Shown here: piece after piece, positions 47,095-58,915 of the stretch
How the letters are laid out: each line of letters starts with the position of its first letter
Position numbering within the stretch: position 1 is the stretch's first letter
Origin: Inia geoffrensis
Lineage: Eukaryota; Chordata; Mammalia; Artiodactyla; Iniidae
NCBI GenBank assembly: GCA_036417435.1
Contig: CM070911.1
Span: 8,494,001 to 8,558,000, forward strand
Reading direction: 5' to 3'
Length of the DNA stretch: 64,000 nt
Made by a program: the position numbers and the translations under genes
The notes under the pieces: model-generated
What the model was told of the DNA's origin: nothing
Seen by the model: only the letters and a program-made list of their open reading frames with translations
Database searches by the model: none

Positions 47095-48915
47095 TCCCTT
47101 TCATTGCCTCTGGAGACCACGTTAGCCACTGACACAGCTGAGGGCACGCGTGCAGACCGCCTTTGGACCCCACACCGTGTGGTGGCAGCATGCCGAGCTT
47201 GTAGTTGTGCTGTGTGATGTGAGGCTTGCTGTCGGTCAGACCTCAGGGTGAGTCCCAGCTCCACCACTTACCAGACGTGCGAGCGACTCTGAGTCCATAA
47301 GGTGGGCTAAAGTGCCGCTCCCTGCCTCCCAGCTGAGTCCTGAAATGAGCCAGTGTATGGGGAGCTGCTCTGTGAATGGTAAAGGGTGGTGCAGCTATGA
47401 CTACTATTATTCACCAGGTGGTGTTACCTCTGCTCTTCTCCCTTCTGTCTCTCCCTTCTCCTACCTCTCCATCTCCCTCCCTCTCCTCTTCAGCAGCTGC
47501 AAGGGTGTCACCTTTGACAGAAATGTCTCTCAACACTTCATCCCCAGATCCATCAACGTTCTAGGCGTTTCTCAAAGGCCAGCTCACTACGGCCGCCTTC
47601 CCAGCACTCTCCCCGATCCACCCTATGACAACCACTCTTCTCATTTTCTGCTAGAACCTTTGTATTTCCCCTGGAACGTTTTGCTATTCATAACTCTTAG
47701 AAAGCTAGAGACAGAAGGAAGCTTAGTTATCCTCTGGTGCTACCTTTTTGTTTTAGAAAAATGAGTAAGTTGAAATTTAGGAAGGGGAGCAACTTGTCCA
47801 AATTTATGGAGTAAATGAGGGATGCAGTCAGAACCCAAAGCCAGGACTCAAGCCTCTTGGCCCAGAGCTGCTCCCAGGACACCCCTGCACCTTGAGGACT
47901 GTCTGCCCTGCCCCATGGTGGATGGTGTGTCCTTTTACTATTCAGCCGTGATCTCTTGGAGGGCAGAGGCTGTGACTCATTCTTCTAAGTTCTCACCTGT
48001 GGTGACATTTACCTGTAGCCTGGCCAGTCTATTCAAGGCACAGATGATGGCTGTACTGAGGCTGGAATGGAGAACAAGACTGAAAAACCTGGGATTGTCT
48101 TAAGTCAACTGCTGACTGAAAACTTCTTCATCTTCTGCCTCCTTTCTCACCCCAGATGATATACCCACTTTTTAAAATCCAAGGCCAAGATGGGATTATC
48201 ACTTTCCCCATTAATTTTAAGCGAACATTTTTGAGATTCCTGGATCTAACTGCTGAGCTCTGCTGAACAGAGGTTTTGGAACACTGTCAAATTAAAAAGG
48301 CTCAGGAGTACATGAAAATGGAAAATTCAGTTGCGAGGAAGTGGCTTCCTTGGCTTACTGCAGTGAGAAAAGTTAGCTGACAAGAGTGAATCTTCAAAGA
48401 ATTAATTTACAGAACTATGTGTTTAACATTGCAGCCTCAGCTGAAAGAGCCAGAGAGTCGGAGAAAGTGCGTGTGTGGGGAAAGTTACTGATGGCCTTGG
48501 TACCTTGTGAGGTAAGCAAGCCAAGTCAGCATCCCAGAGTGGGGAGGATGGCCCTGGGGGCCGGATCTTTCCAATGAGGTACCCTCTGCAAGGCAGCGTC
48601 TTGCCTGCTTGAGGTTTTGCCGGTAGAGCTTTCCAATGGAGTGGCCAGAGTCCTGAAGCTTCCTTTCGAGAGCCACAGAGAGCTGAGAAGCCAGGCTGAT
48701 TCTTAGCATGCCATCAAGTTCATGTTTCTCAAGGAGTGTGGTAGCACATCGAAGCAAGACTTGTTGTGATGGCTACATGCAGGAGAGCATTTTTTTTTTA
48801 AACCATGCGAGCAGGGGCGGCTCTAACACCTGTTCCTCTGCTTCCTAATGTGGTATATCCTGTGCTCAGGTGCAAGATTGGTATGGCGGCATGCAGGAAG
48901 TATTAGGGAGAGAGT
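47095..48915. other. Intergenic, no recognised gene
   Basis: No transposon was recognised except possible MIR pieces near 47225-47330 and 47740-47860 (gcaacttgtccaaatttatg). No coding support. Confidence 0.45.
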
Positions 48916-48919
48916 GGGG

Positions 48920-49140
48920 TATTCTGAAGATAGCACCAGCTTTGGAATAAAACAGAACTGGGCTTGAGGCTGAGTTCTGCCATTTAACTTGCTAAATGAT
49001 AATAATTTACCTCTTTGAGGCTCAGTTTTCTCACTTGTGAGATGATGACAGAGAAACTTACCTTGACAGCTATTGTATTGAATAGCAATCAGTATCTCCA
49101 ATTATAGCTTATACTAGTACCCAGCACATAGTAGGTGTTG
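48920..49140 (+). repeat. MIR SINE
   Basis: tttgaggctcagttttctca and cccagcacatagtaggtgtt match the sense core and 3' end. Confidence 0.7.
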
Positions 49141-50160
49141 CTACTGATAATGGCGCTGCTGATAGTGATGACAGTGATGGTGTTGGTCATCATGGTGCTG
49201 GCGGCTTAGCAGCAATGGGGCTTTTGCTTCCCATTCAGTATTTTGAAGTACATGATTCTTCTTTGTCATTAGGAAGTAGCACCCAAATACAATAGAATAA
49301 TGGGATTCCCTGGCTGGAGGGATCATGGAGACCTTTTCCTCTAACCTTCTACATGTGATGCCTAAATACATTTAAATTAGTATTTCATCCTCTGTTTCAA
49401 TATCCTCCTGATGGGGCATTCAGTAACTCACTACCCTGATGTTGATCAAATGATTTCTTTCTGAGCAGTAGTTTCCTAACCTGGAAAATAGGGTTGATAA
49501 TGCCCAGGTATCAAGATTGTTACAGGGATCAGAGGTCATGCATGTCAAAGGTCAAGACAGGAGTGCAAGAACTGTTTTCCTCTCTCCCTTCTCTTTCCCT
49601 TCCCTTGGAAGCTGCTTGTTTCATCTTTGGATGGCTCTATTTTTTTTAAAAAAATCAATTTCTGACTCCCGAGCTTTCACTCATCAGTCTCAGTTTCCCT
49701 CTTTGTGGCCACCCGGGATGAAGTGAGTCAGTCTTCCCTAAGCCAGCCCTGTAGACATCACTCTTGTCCCTCAGTGTCTCATCTCTAGTCCCTGGTTCCT
49801 TTGGTCACTCCTTGTCATCACATGGTTTCCAGGCCTCTTGCCTTACTTAATCTTCTCTGAGTGTGTGCCTACTTCCTACTCAAACCATGGTACCTCTCAG
49901 AGTCAAGGGAGAGAGGGTATTTAGAGAGCATCTCACTTGTAGTTTTGTATCTGGAGAAACAGACACCCAACATGAGGAGTATTAGCATAGCAAGTTCTAT
50001 CGTGGTCGGCGGCTTATCCTAGTAGGTGTTTTCTGATTTATCTGTTTACAGCTGTGATGCCATTGTGGCAGCAACTTCTATACTTTCATTGCAGTGTTTC
50101 TTTACTCTTTTGAGAATGGGCTCCAGATACAGCAAAAGTGTTCCCTTGGTGGTAAGAGTA
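49141..50160. other. Intergenic, no recognised gene
   Basis: A GATGGTG-rich stretch lies at 49145-49205. A MIR-like piece around 49465-49560 (agcagtagtttcctaacctg) is possible. Nothing else was recognised. Confidence 0.4.
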
Positions 50161-50170
50161 TCTGGATTCT

Positions 50171-50533
50171 TTTTTTTTTTTAAATAAATTTATTTATTTA
50201 TTCATTTATTTTTGGCTGCGGTGGGTCTTCGTTGCTGCGCGCGGGCTTTCTCTAGTTGCGGCGAGCGGGGGCTACTCTTCGTTGCGGTGCGTGGGCTTCT
50301 CATTGCGTTGGCTTCTCTTGTTGCGGAGCACAGGCTCTAGGTGCGTGGGCTTCAGTACTTGTGGAGCACGGGCTCAGTAGTTGTGGCTTGAGGGCTCTAG
50401 AGTGTGGCTCAGTAGTTGTGGCGCATGGGCTTAGTTGCTCCGCAGCATGTGGGATCTTCCCGGATTAGGGCTCGAACCCGTGTCCCCTGCACTGGCAGGT
50501 GGCTTCTTAACCACTACGCCCCCAGGGGAGCCC
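50171..50533 (-). mobile_element. CHR-1-like long SINE, antisense
   Basis: The reversed tail (T run, then taaataaatttatttattta) leads into gctgcggtgggtcttcgttg and finishes ctacgcccccaggggagccc. A loose duplication ctggattcttttt / ctgaatttttta flanks it, so the exact ends are uncertain by a few bases. Confidence 0.88.
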
Positions 50534-50539
50534 TGAATT

Positions 50540-51420
50540 TTTTAAAGAACATTTTACATGCAACAGCAATTGGTGTTCCTTAGCACAACAACTTGAAATT
50601 TGGATGAGCATCCACTCTTTGAAGCTGGTGCAGCTGTACGGCAGAGGCGTGGAGCTGGTTATTTTTATTCCACGTGGCAGCAGGGTGGAGAAGGAGAAGG
50701 CAAGCTTCGCCTGTGAGATGGGGCTGAAGTACTTCCCCCAGTTACACCTAGCACTTCAAGTGCAGGTGCATCATCCTGTCTCTCTAGACCTCAGTTTCTT
50801 CTTCTTAAAAGGAGGGTTATGACCTGTTCGTTGCCTAACACTAAGGGTGGTGGGAAGATTATGTGAAAATAATGTAACAAAAGATTTTTTAGAACTATAA
50901 AGCATGATGCAAAGGCACATTTTCTTGCAATCTAGGCTGAGTAAATTTTCTACTGCCCAGTTGTCTTCTGTGAATTCACAGCCATCTTGGTCACCTGAGG
51001 CAGGTTGCCAAGTATGAAGTACACTCAAGTTCACCGTTCCGGACTTTTCTTTTCTCAAGCTCAAGTTCAAGATTCCAGTTTTCCTGAATGTCTTCGTGGA
51101 CGACATCAGCCATGGTGAGTTTTCTGTCATCTGAGCCTAGTCCTACCTGTTGTGTTTTCTATTTCGGGCACAGTTATATTATTCTATTTCATGTTTGTCT
51201 CCCCGTTAGCCAGTTTCCAGCAAGTTCTGCCAACTTCAGGTCTTACAAGACTGTCCAATTCAATCCTTTTACATATCACAAATGCATAAAAATAGAGCTT
51301 CTGAAGCAAGAGATAAAAGTTGAGAACATGTTAAGAGTTACCTTCCATTTATAATGATTTGATTAGAATCAATGATTTGATTATAGTGAGGTTAACTGTT
51401 TCTCTTAAGTTTTGGGCCAT
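50540..51420. other. Intergenic, no recognised gene
   Basis: No exon recognised. A MIR-like antisense trace lies at about 50760-50900 (ctctagacctcagtttcttc). Confidence 0.4.
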
Positions 51421-51426
51421 ACATAT

Positions 51427-51507
51427 TTCTTCTTTCCTCCCCCCTTCCTTCCTCCCTCCTTCTCTCCCTCCATCCCTCCCTCCTTCCCTCCCTCCCTCCC
51501 TTCCTTC
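51427..51507. repeat. (TCCC/TTCC)n polypyrimidine tract, left half
   Basis: A CT-only run of about 80 bp made of tccctccctccttccc-type units. It resumes at 52121-52165, beyond the inserted LTR. Confidence 0.9.
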
Positions 51508-52120
51508 TGTTACTGGACTAAACTTGGGTTCGCTTGCCCGCTCACAGTAAAGCCAATCTACTGACACCAGGCTTTGGTGAAGGAAAATAAAGCGTTTATT
51601 CGGGGCGACAAGCAAGGAATCCAGATAGCTAGTGCTTAAAAGATCAGAACTCCCCAAAGGCTTTCAGGGAAAGGTTTATAAAGACAGGGTGAGGGAGGGA
51701 CATTGTGGGGTGTGTGATCAGCTCGTGGACAATCTTCTGATTGGTTGGTGGTCAGGTCATCAGGAGTCAACATCATTAACGTTCTGGTTGCAACTGACCT
51801 GGGGTCTATGTCATTGTGGGCAGCATACAGTTCACTTCTTCCACCTGGTGGGAGTTTCAGTATCTGCAAAACAGCTCAAAGGACATGGTTCCAAATATTA
51901 TCTACAGCCCTTGAGGAGGAACTAAATGTCCTTGACTTTGCTTAATGGCCAAACTAATATTAGTTTGTCTTGCTTGACTGTTTTCCTTTCTTTCTGCATT
52001 TTCTCACATCTCTGATTAAATTTATTCTTTGACTAAAGTTTTCGTACAGACAGAAGGCAAGCAGAGGGCATGGGGGAAGCCCTGTTCTGGGAAAACCCCA
52101 CAGTCTCCTGCTCGGTTACA
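51508..52120 (-). mobile_element. Solo LTR of an ERV1 (gammaretrovirus-like) element, antisense
   Basis: A 613-bp LTR with TG...CA ends (tgttactggac at 51508; ctcggttaca ending 52120). It is flanked by a 4-bp target duplication cttc (51504-51507 and 52121-52124), the length typical of class I elements. On its own strand it has a TATAAA box (inverse near 51675) and an AATAAA signal (inverse tttatt at 51595-51600) about 80 bp apart. No internal gag-pol-env sequence remains, so this is a recombined solo LTR. Confidence 0.85.
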
Positions 52121-52165
52121 CTTCCCTCCTTCCGCCCTCTCTCTCTCTCTCTCTTCTTTTCTTTC
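52121..52165. repeat. Polypyrimidine tract, right half
   Basis: cttccctccttccgccctct followed by a (CT)n run; the continuation of the tract split by the LTR. Confidence 0.85.
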
Positions 52166-52329
52166 CTTTTAAAAACAATTCTCCTTTACCTTCAATGTTT
52201 ATTTTTCTAATTTTGTTAGATTTGTTAGATATTGCTCTATGGTTTTTATCTTTGTTGATATACTTCAAACGTCCTCTTATATATGAAGATTATGTAAATA
52301 TTGATCAATTTTACCTAAGCATTCTTATG

Positions 52330-52740
52330 TATTAAAAAATGAAATCTTTAATTCATTTAGAACTCAGATTATACATTATGTCAGGGCTCTAGTACGGTAT
52401 TTTTTCCTTAAATGGTTAGCTAGGAGTTTCATTGTCTTTGCCAAATAGAATCCTTTTTCTTCCCAGCTGAAACAAAATTATACCATTCCATTTATTTGCC
52501 TGCCTATATTGGCAAGAGGCTATGATTCTTTCTGTTTTTGTTATTTTAGTTTTAAAGTTCATTTTAATATCTTTTATTGCATGGATCCCCTCCTTTTACT
52601 TCCACTCTTCCCCATTCCCTCCCTCATAATGTCCCATTTAGTTTTATAGATTTTTTCCTATAGATAATCTTTAGGATGTCAAGTCTCCCAAGATATTCCA
52701 CTGTATTTTGATTGAAATTGCATTACCACGATTGGATAAA
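52330..52740 (-). repeat. Old L1 fragment, antisense
   Basis: catttagaactcagattata, cagggctctagtacggtatt and ttttgattgaaattgcatta are reversed L1 ORF2 phrases. Confidence 0.6.
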
Positions 52741-52744
52741 ACAG

Positions 52745-53345
52745 ACTCCAGAAAATAAAGTAAAACAAATAATAGCAGAGCAGAAATTCAGTGTTGTACA
52801 AATATAATAATAGAGCACCAAATCAAAGTGAAATTTGGATGGAGAGAAAAATGACAGATGTAAAAAGTCAGAAAAAAGATGATGTAAATAAACATGGACT
52901 AGAAAAAAGAATAACTGCTAGGCCTAAAGAACAAATCAGAAAAAAATATTCAAAGTAATACAGAATAAAATGTTTCTAAAACCAAGTAAGTCGTGAACCT
53001 GTCAGGTGAACTTTATCCACTTTATCCAGAAGATTTAATTAAATCTGATAAACATCTTTCCATATCCTGGTGAAAGTATTGAATTCCATGGACTACCAAA
53101 GAATCCTAAAACACTTGACAGAAAAAAAATAAAAAGTACATTGGGAAAAAGTCAAGGAGTTCTCAGACTTCTGTCTACAACATTGGATAAAGGCAGTCAG
53201 TGGAATAGCATCAATAAAGTTTGGGAGGATTATGACTCAAAAATTCTATACCCAGCCAAATTGTCCTTTGTAACTTCAACAATTAACATGCATTTTCTTA
53301 TTATAGAAGAAAAAATATGTTCATGATAGAAAATAAAAACTTACT
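52745..53345 (+). repeat. L1M/HAL1-like LINE fragment
   Basis: An A-rich segment with attctatacccagccaaatt and acttcaacaattaacatgca, phrases typical of old L1/HAL1 ORF sequence read in sense. No frame is open. Confidence 0.5.
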
Positions 53346-53865
53346 ATTAAAATTTAAAACATCTTAAAAACTTAGAACCACATGGAATCCATATTTAAAA
53401 AAAAAAATTCTAGTTTCTCCACTGCTTCCTTTTTCCTGCAGCTGTGTGCAGTGGGGCTTACGGACTTTGTGGATATAACTTGTTTACATTCATTCTGCTC
53501 CCACTGTCCTCACAATGATGACTGGAATTTGGCTCCATATTTATACTACCTACCAGGCAGAAACATTTGATTTTGATTTTGGTTAAAGCAGAATTTAGGA
53601 ACAAGTTAGGAATGAACACATAGCATGGAAATGAATGGACTTATGTGCCTGTAGATTCGAGATTTAAATGTACTCCTAAGTTTGAATGAAAACTAGGCAA
53701 AGCCATTGGAATAAATTCTCAGTCATTTGAAGCTTCATAATCCAGAATTGTCAAGGGGTTCATTTGGAGCAAACGTCATTGCCATGGGCGGAATTGGGCA
53801 GACACAAGTTTGTGTATGCAGTACTTTATTTAACTTGTGTAACTTTGGCTTCTTGGATCACAGAG
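53346..53865. other. Intergenic, no recognised gene
   Basis: AT-rich, with no recognised repeat. Confidence 0.4.

Positions 53866-53867
<2 letters not shown>

Positions 53868-53933
<66 letters not shown>
53868..53933. repeat. (AT)33 microsatellite
   Basis: A perfect 66-bp TA/AT alternating run, the longest simple repeat in the window. Confidence 0.98.
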
Positions 53934-53938
<5 letters not shown>

Positions 53939-53939
53939 T

Positions 53940-55105
53940 AGCACATATAAAATGATGATAATTATGTCCATCTTACGTAGTTGTTGTGAGGGTTAAATGA
54001 AATGATATGTATAATCAGCACCGCAAGACACTGAATACTAACTCATTAATAAATGATGACTGCTTGTTAAAATAATAATTTAGTGAACATAATAATTGTT
54101 AGCTTCATTTCAATGCTGGATAAAATCAGCGGATACTTGAAACCAAGAGATCAAGAAATTAAACATTCCTTCACTATCTGGGCCAAGTAATTAGTTCTCA
54201 TATTCATAAGCTTTGGTGATACATTATCAAGCAATATAGGCCTCTTGTGAATTATAACTTTTTAATTAATTCACCTCAGGGGTACTGATTAGTACTAATT
54301 TATAGCTTCGTTTGCATATACTTGAAAGAGGTAAACCTGTGTGCCTTTTGTATGCACGTGCTTACGCTCACGCGCTCCTCAGATTGTGCTCTAAACCAGC
54401 CCAGCCCCTCCCCTCAGTCTGTCTTCCTCCTTGTGCATAAGATTTACCTGCAGGTTTTAATAATCCGGGCCAAACAGGCAAACCATACAGTAATCTGTCC
54501 CATTTGCAGGCCTATAGAGATATCTTTCCTCTCTCCCTTTTTCCTTCCATCAGCTCCATTTTCTGCCACTGGCCCTCCTCATGGGATGGAAGCCAAATGC
54601 CATCATTGTGTCTTAGTGGAAAGATCTTTAGGTCTGGTGTCAGAAAACTTGGTTTAAGTCTTGGCACTGTTAACTATTTACCATTTATGTCACAGAGGCT
54701 GTCATTTATCCTCTCTGACACTCAGTTTCCTCTTTGAGGAAGATAGCTTACAGAATATCTACTTTACCAGGTTGAGTAAGAATTGGAAAGATACATAGGT
54801 TAAATTGAGTTGCTCTGTTTATGGCTATTTCCAATGGGCGGGTGTTGCAATGTCAGAAACAATAAAGCCATTTCTCTGAAAGGAGAATTCCTCCCTGACT
54901 TCCTCCAATAAAGAGAGAAAGGGGGGCTGAGAGAGGCAGAAAGGACGCCACGCAGGGAGGTGGACGTTCTGGCTGGGTCGTCACCCTTTCCCTGAACTGG
55001 GCGGACGCTGGCAAGGCAAGGGAGGGCCTGGACGTGGCTGGCTTTCTTTCATCCTGAGAAATGGTGAGTGGGGTTGAGGACAAGCCCCAGGTTTGGGGTG
55101 GGGGG
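53940..55105. other. Intergenic; MIR piece near its right part
   Basis: A sense MIR-like segment at about 54590-54800 (gtgtcagaaaacttggttta, gacactcagtttcctctttg). The rest is not recognised. Confidence 0.5.
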
Positions 55106-55109
55106 GAGT

Positions 55110-55330
55110 GTCAAGAGCATGACTCTGGGTCTGACATTGCTGCTGTTTGCTGTGTGAGCTTGGAAAATGCACCTAACCTTTCTGAGCCTTATTTTCCTAG
55201 CTATTGAATTGAAAGTGATGATAACCATCTCCCTCCCTTACAAAATAGCTGCAGGGATTAGATAAGAAAATGAGTGTGAAAGTGATTTATCAAGTGTAAA
55301 GTACTTCGCACATGGTAGTTATTACTGTAC
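55110..55330 (+). repeat. MIR SINE
   Basis: tgtgagcttggaaaatgcac, cctttctgagccttattttc and tagctgcagggattagataa give a nearly complete sense MIR. Confidence 0.8.
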
Positions 55331-55334
55331 ATGA

Positions 55335-56190
55335 TCTCAATGATCCCTTTCAGTCCTAAAGATTTGTGATTCGAAACGCAGTGGTCTGAGCAAGAGGCTT
55401 ATTTTTTCTCAAGCAACTGTCGATATGATTTCCTCCGCGTTTCCAGTTCCTAATGCACAATCAAGGCCCCATCTCCTCCCTGGGAGGAAACGTCCCTCCT
55501 TGGGGGCCGTGCCTGCCACAGGGGTATCGGGGTGACTCAGGGACAGAGTTGAGCTGCGTTAACTTGAGGATGTAGAGTTGCAAAGTGTAATTGAAACTTT
55601 TGAGGTTTAAATTCAGTTTTCTTTAGTCAGATTCAGATTTTTCAAATCCCCTCCCTTTTTGTTTAAACTCAAAAGCTCCAGGAGAGCTTCGATGCCTTCC
55701 TGGACGTGAGATCTTCCTCCTGGGGAGGGGGTAGGAGGGACTTCTGATGCGCAAAGCGTGAACGAATCTGAAACATATGGATTTGATTTGCCCCACGATG
55801 TGCACGTTTAAGCCTTGCATAGAAAAAGGCCTGGAAATGTGGATTTGGTGTTTCCCTCCTAAACTCTAAACATTTATAAATAGAGCAAGATGCATGGGGT
55901 GGGGAGAACACATTCGTTCTTACTGTGGCTGAGTGTCTGGCTTAGAGGAGCCCAACCAGACTGGAGCTGCCTTCAGGGGTCCCGACGAGCCCTTTCAAAG
56001 GCTCTCCTGGCCCTCTGCATTTGGACAAGCTTGTCTTATCGGCACGATCAGGTAGGTGCCTACATTGTAGGTCCAGTGAAAATGAAAACGCAGGCCTCCA
56101 TGTTCAAAGGTGAAGAATTTCAAGGTGGTGGCAGCAGAGGATTAGAACAAGCAGGGTCCCTGGGCGACGCTGCAGGTGCCGTGCCTGGGA
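55335..56190. other. Intergenic, repeat-poor
   Basis: No transposon was recognised. An open frame runs from 55890 into the L2-like region but has no homology and is rejected below. Confidence 0.45.
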
Positions 56191-56199
56191 AGCTGCCTC

Positions 56200-56460
56200 T
56201 GCTTATCTGCCCAGCACACAATTACTCTCCTTCCCCTAAGTCACCTCCCAAGCTCAGATCCGCTGTTTCCTTCTTAGAGCTTTCCTTGACTCTCCAGGAG
56301 GGCGAGGCACCCTCCACTCTACTCCTAGAGCCTCTTCTCACCTGGATCAGTGCGCCCTTTAACCAGCATGGACTGTTTATGTATTCACTTATTCACTCAA
56401 CAAACATCGACAGCACTGCCTGCTATGCACAGGGCACCATGCCGAGCGCTGGCAAGCCCA
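56200..56460 (+). repeat. L2-like LINE fragment
   Basis: ctgcccagcacacaattact ... ccttcttagagctttccttg, then ttcactcaacaaacatcgac and gctatgcacagggcaccatg, are L2/MIR-type phrases. Confidence 0.5.
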
Positions 56461-56479
56461 TTCTGGGAGCGTGGACGAG

Positions 56480-57300
56480 GGGAACCTAACTCAGCCTGGG
56501 AGAGCCTAGAGAAGTTTTCGTTTGGAGAGGATGCTTCAATTGAGTCTCGAAGGATAAGTAACTGTAGGAAGGGAATTGGAAGGATGTGCATAAGACATGG
56601 GAGCAGGGAATACCTGGGTCGATGCGTTGCTGCTGGTGCATGACGCTTGAGACAGAGGCTGAAGTTAAATGGGGCTGGAGAGGTAGGTTGGCATGAGTTT
56701 ACCAAGGGCCCTGTAAGCCACACAGCTTGCTCCGTCTCATCCAGGAAAAGCCACAGAAAGTTGTCAGCAAGGAGTAAGTAGTCAGATTTGCACTTTGGAT
56801 GAATGACTCTGGTTGCAGTGGGGAGAGCAGGTCAATACGCGGGGAAGCAGGTAGATATATTGAGGTAATTCCGGGCAAGAAATAATGGTGACCTTGAATG
56901 AAATAGCAACCGTGGGGAATGAAGAGACATGTATGGATTCAGGAGATAGGGTGTAAGACTGGTGAGCTTGATGGGATATGGGTGACGGAAGGAGGGGCAA
57001 GAAATCACAGATGAACCCTGGGTTAGGTGACTTGTTTTCTGGTTGTAATTCAAACTGAGATAAATTAGTAAAAGGGTTTTTTTTTTTTTTTTTTTTTTTT
57101 GCGGGGTGGGGGGGAACGGGCATGGCAATGGAAATGAGTTTTGTTTTGAACAACTTGAATTTGAGGCTCCAGTGGGAGCCTGTATGGAAATGTGCAGCCG
57201 GCAGTGGATGTGCACACGGGGAGAGGTCTGGCTGGAGCTGTAGATTTCAGGGCGTGACTATATGGGTGGCAGTCAAACCCCTCCCCTGCCCCATTCAGTA
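56480..57300 (+). repeat. Recurring repeat family, copy 4, with T run
   Basis: ttgagtctcgaaggataagt, gttttgaacaacttgaattt and gaggctccagtgggagcctg parallel the copy at 28860-30310. A T run of about 25 interrupts it at 57077-57101. Confidence 0.45.
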
Positions 57301-57560
57301 CACTCATCGAGTATCCATAATAAAATATTACTGGATGGCTTCCACTGCACTTGGCAATGAGTTATTATAACTAATAAATTATAAAATCCACATCAGTAGG
57401 GATGGGACAGGAAGCAGTAGGTTGAAGAGTAAATGGAAGGTGAGGAAGTAGGAGAGAGGAGGTCAGACAATTAATTTTAGAAGCTTGTGTAAGAAGGAAA
57501 GGTGAGCTTGGGTGGTGGGCTAAGGAAGGACTTGAATCGAGGGAGGTTATCTTTAAGATG

Positions 57561-57993
57561 TGTTATTAGTTTCCTACGGCTGCTGTAAGAAATCAGCACC
57601 AGTTTAGTGGCTTAAAACAACACAGATTTATTCTCTTACAGTTTTGGAGATGACAAGTCCTAAAATCAAGGCATCTGCAGGGTTGCATTCCTTATCAGGG
57701 AAGGATCTGGTTCCTCGCCTTTTGCAGCTTCTAGAGGTTGCCGGCATTTCTTAGCTCCTGGTCCCCTCTTTGCATCACTCTGGCCTCTGCAGCTGTTGTC
57801 ACATCTTCTGACTCTGACCCTCCTGCCTTCAGCTTATCAGGACCCTTGTGATGACTTTTCGGTCCACCTGAACTATCCAGGAAAATCTCTCCATCACAAG
57901 GTCCTTAATTTTATCAATGTGCAAAGTCCCTTTTGCTGTATAAAGTAATGTATTCACAGATTCTGGGTGGGGGCATTGTTCTGTCAATCACAG
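57561..57993 (-). mobile_element. MLT1-type MaLR LTR, antisense
   Basis: tgttattagtttcctacggc, ggcttaaaacaacacagatt, cagttttggagatgacaagt and gtatttacagattctgg-like phrases follow a reversed MLT1 LTR. No clear target duplication was found. Confidence 0.7.
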
Positions 57994-57999
57994 GATGGG

Positions 58000-58815
58000 A
58001 GAGAAGTGAGCACGTTTGAAGTTTGAGGGAAAGGAGGCAGGAAAGAGAGAGAATGGGGGAGAGGGGAGATAGATAGATATTGCAGCTAGAGGAGAGAAAA
58101 TGATAGTAGTGGGCATCAAGTGCAGGTGGAGAAAAGTTTGGAAAATTGGGAAAAATAAAGTAGTTATGGGAGTGGGTATGTTTGGGTTTACAATTCGGGA
58201 GGCGTGAGGTAGTAGGGCCATGAGAGGAGTTTATAGGGAACTTGAGGGGAGTGGTAAATGAGTGGAATAGTTACTGAAGGAACTTGGGTTGGAGGTGAGT
58301 CGGGATAAGCAAAGAGGTGTAAGGGAGGGGCTGAGGATCCAGTTGGAGAGATGATCTTGTAGTTGTTCCCACTCCAGGGTATGCTCTGTCCCCCAAGAGC
58401 ACCGAGCCACATGGGTGTAGAAATTCAGAAAAGCTGCAGCTCACCTGATGGCAGAAGCTATCACTAGGACGGTCTGCTTTGTGTCACCTTGGCTGGGCCT
58501 CGTGATTTCTCGACATTTGGTCAAGCATTATTCCGGGGGTGTCTGTGACGATGTTTCTGGATGAAGTTGACACTTGGCTACGTAGGCTGAGTAAAGCACA
58601 TTGTCCTCCCCGATGTCACTGGGACCCATCCGACCAGTTGAGGACCATTCTAGAACTAAAAGACTGAGTAAGAGGGAACTTCGCCTGCCTGACTGCCGGA
58701 GCTGAGACATGCGTCTTCTCCTGCCTCAGACTAGAACTGCGCCACTGGTTCTCTTGGGGCTCCAGCTTGCCCTGCAGACCTTGGGGCTCGGCCTCCTTAG
58801 TCACATGAGCTAATC
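58000..58815. other. Intergenic, no recognised gene
   Basis: A purine-rich beginning (58010-58340), then mixed sequence. No repeat ends were recognised. Confidence 0.4.
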
Positions 58816-58826
58816 TCTGATAATCA

Positions 58827-58915
58827 ATCTCTCTCTCTGTCTCTGCCTGTCTCTGTCTCTATATCATCTCTCTATCTCTGTCTCTATCTCTATCTCTGTC
58901 TCTATCTCTATATCC
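58827..58915. repeat. (TCTCTA/TCTG)n pyrimidine-rich microsatellite
   Basis: An imperfect run of tctctctgtctctgcctgtc and ctctatctctatctctgtct units. Confidence 0.92.

Noticed and set aside
52124..53345. Internal proviral genes next to the ERV1 LTR
   Set aside because: The flanks are a pyrimidine tract and old L1 pieces; no gag, pol or env similarity was seen, and the 4-bp duplication shows a solo LTR.
55890..56489. 199-codon open frame on the plus strand
   Set aside because: Its second half is L2/MIR-type repeat sequence (the Ser-Leu-Ile-His-Ser-Thr part comes from a repeat phrase), and it has no homology I recognise.
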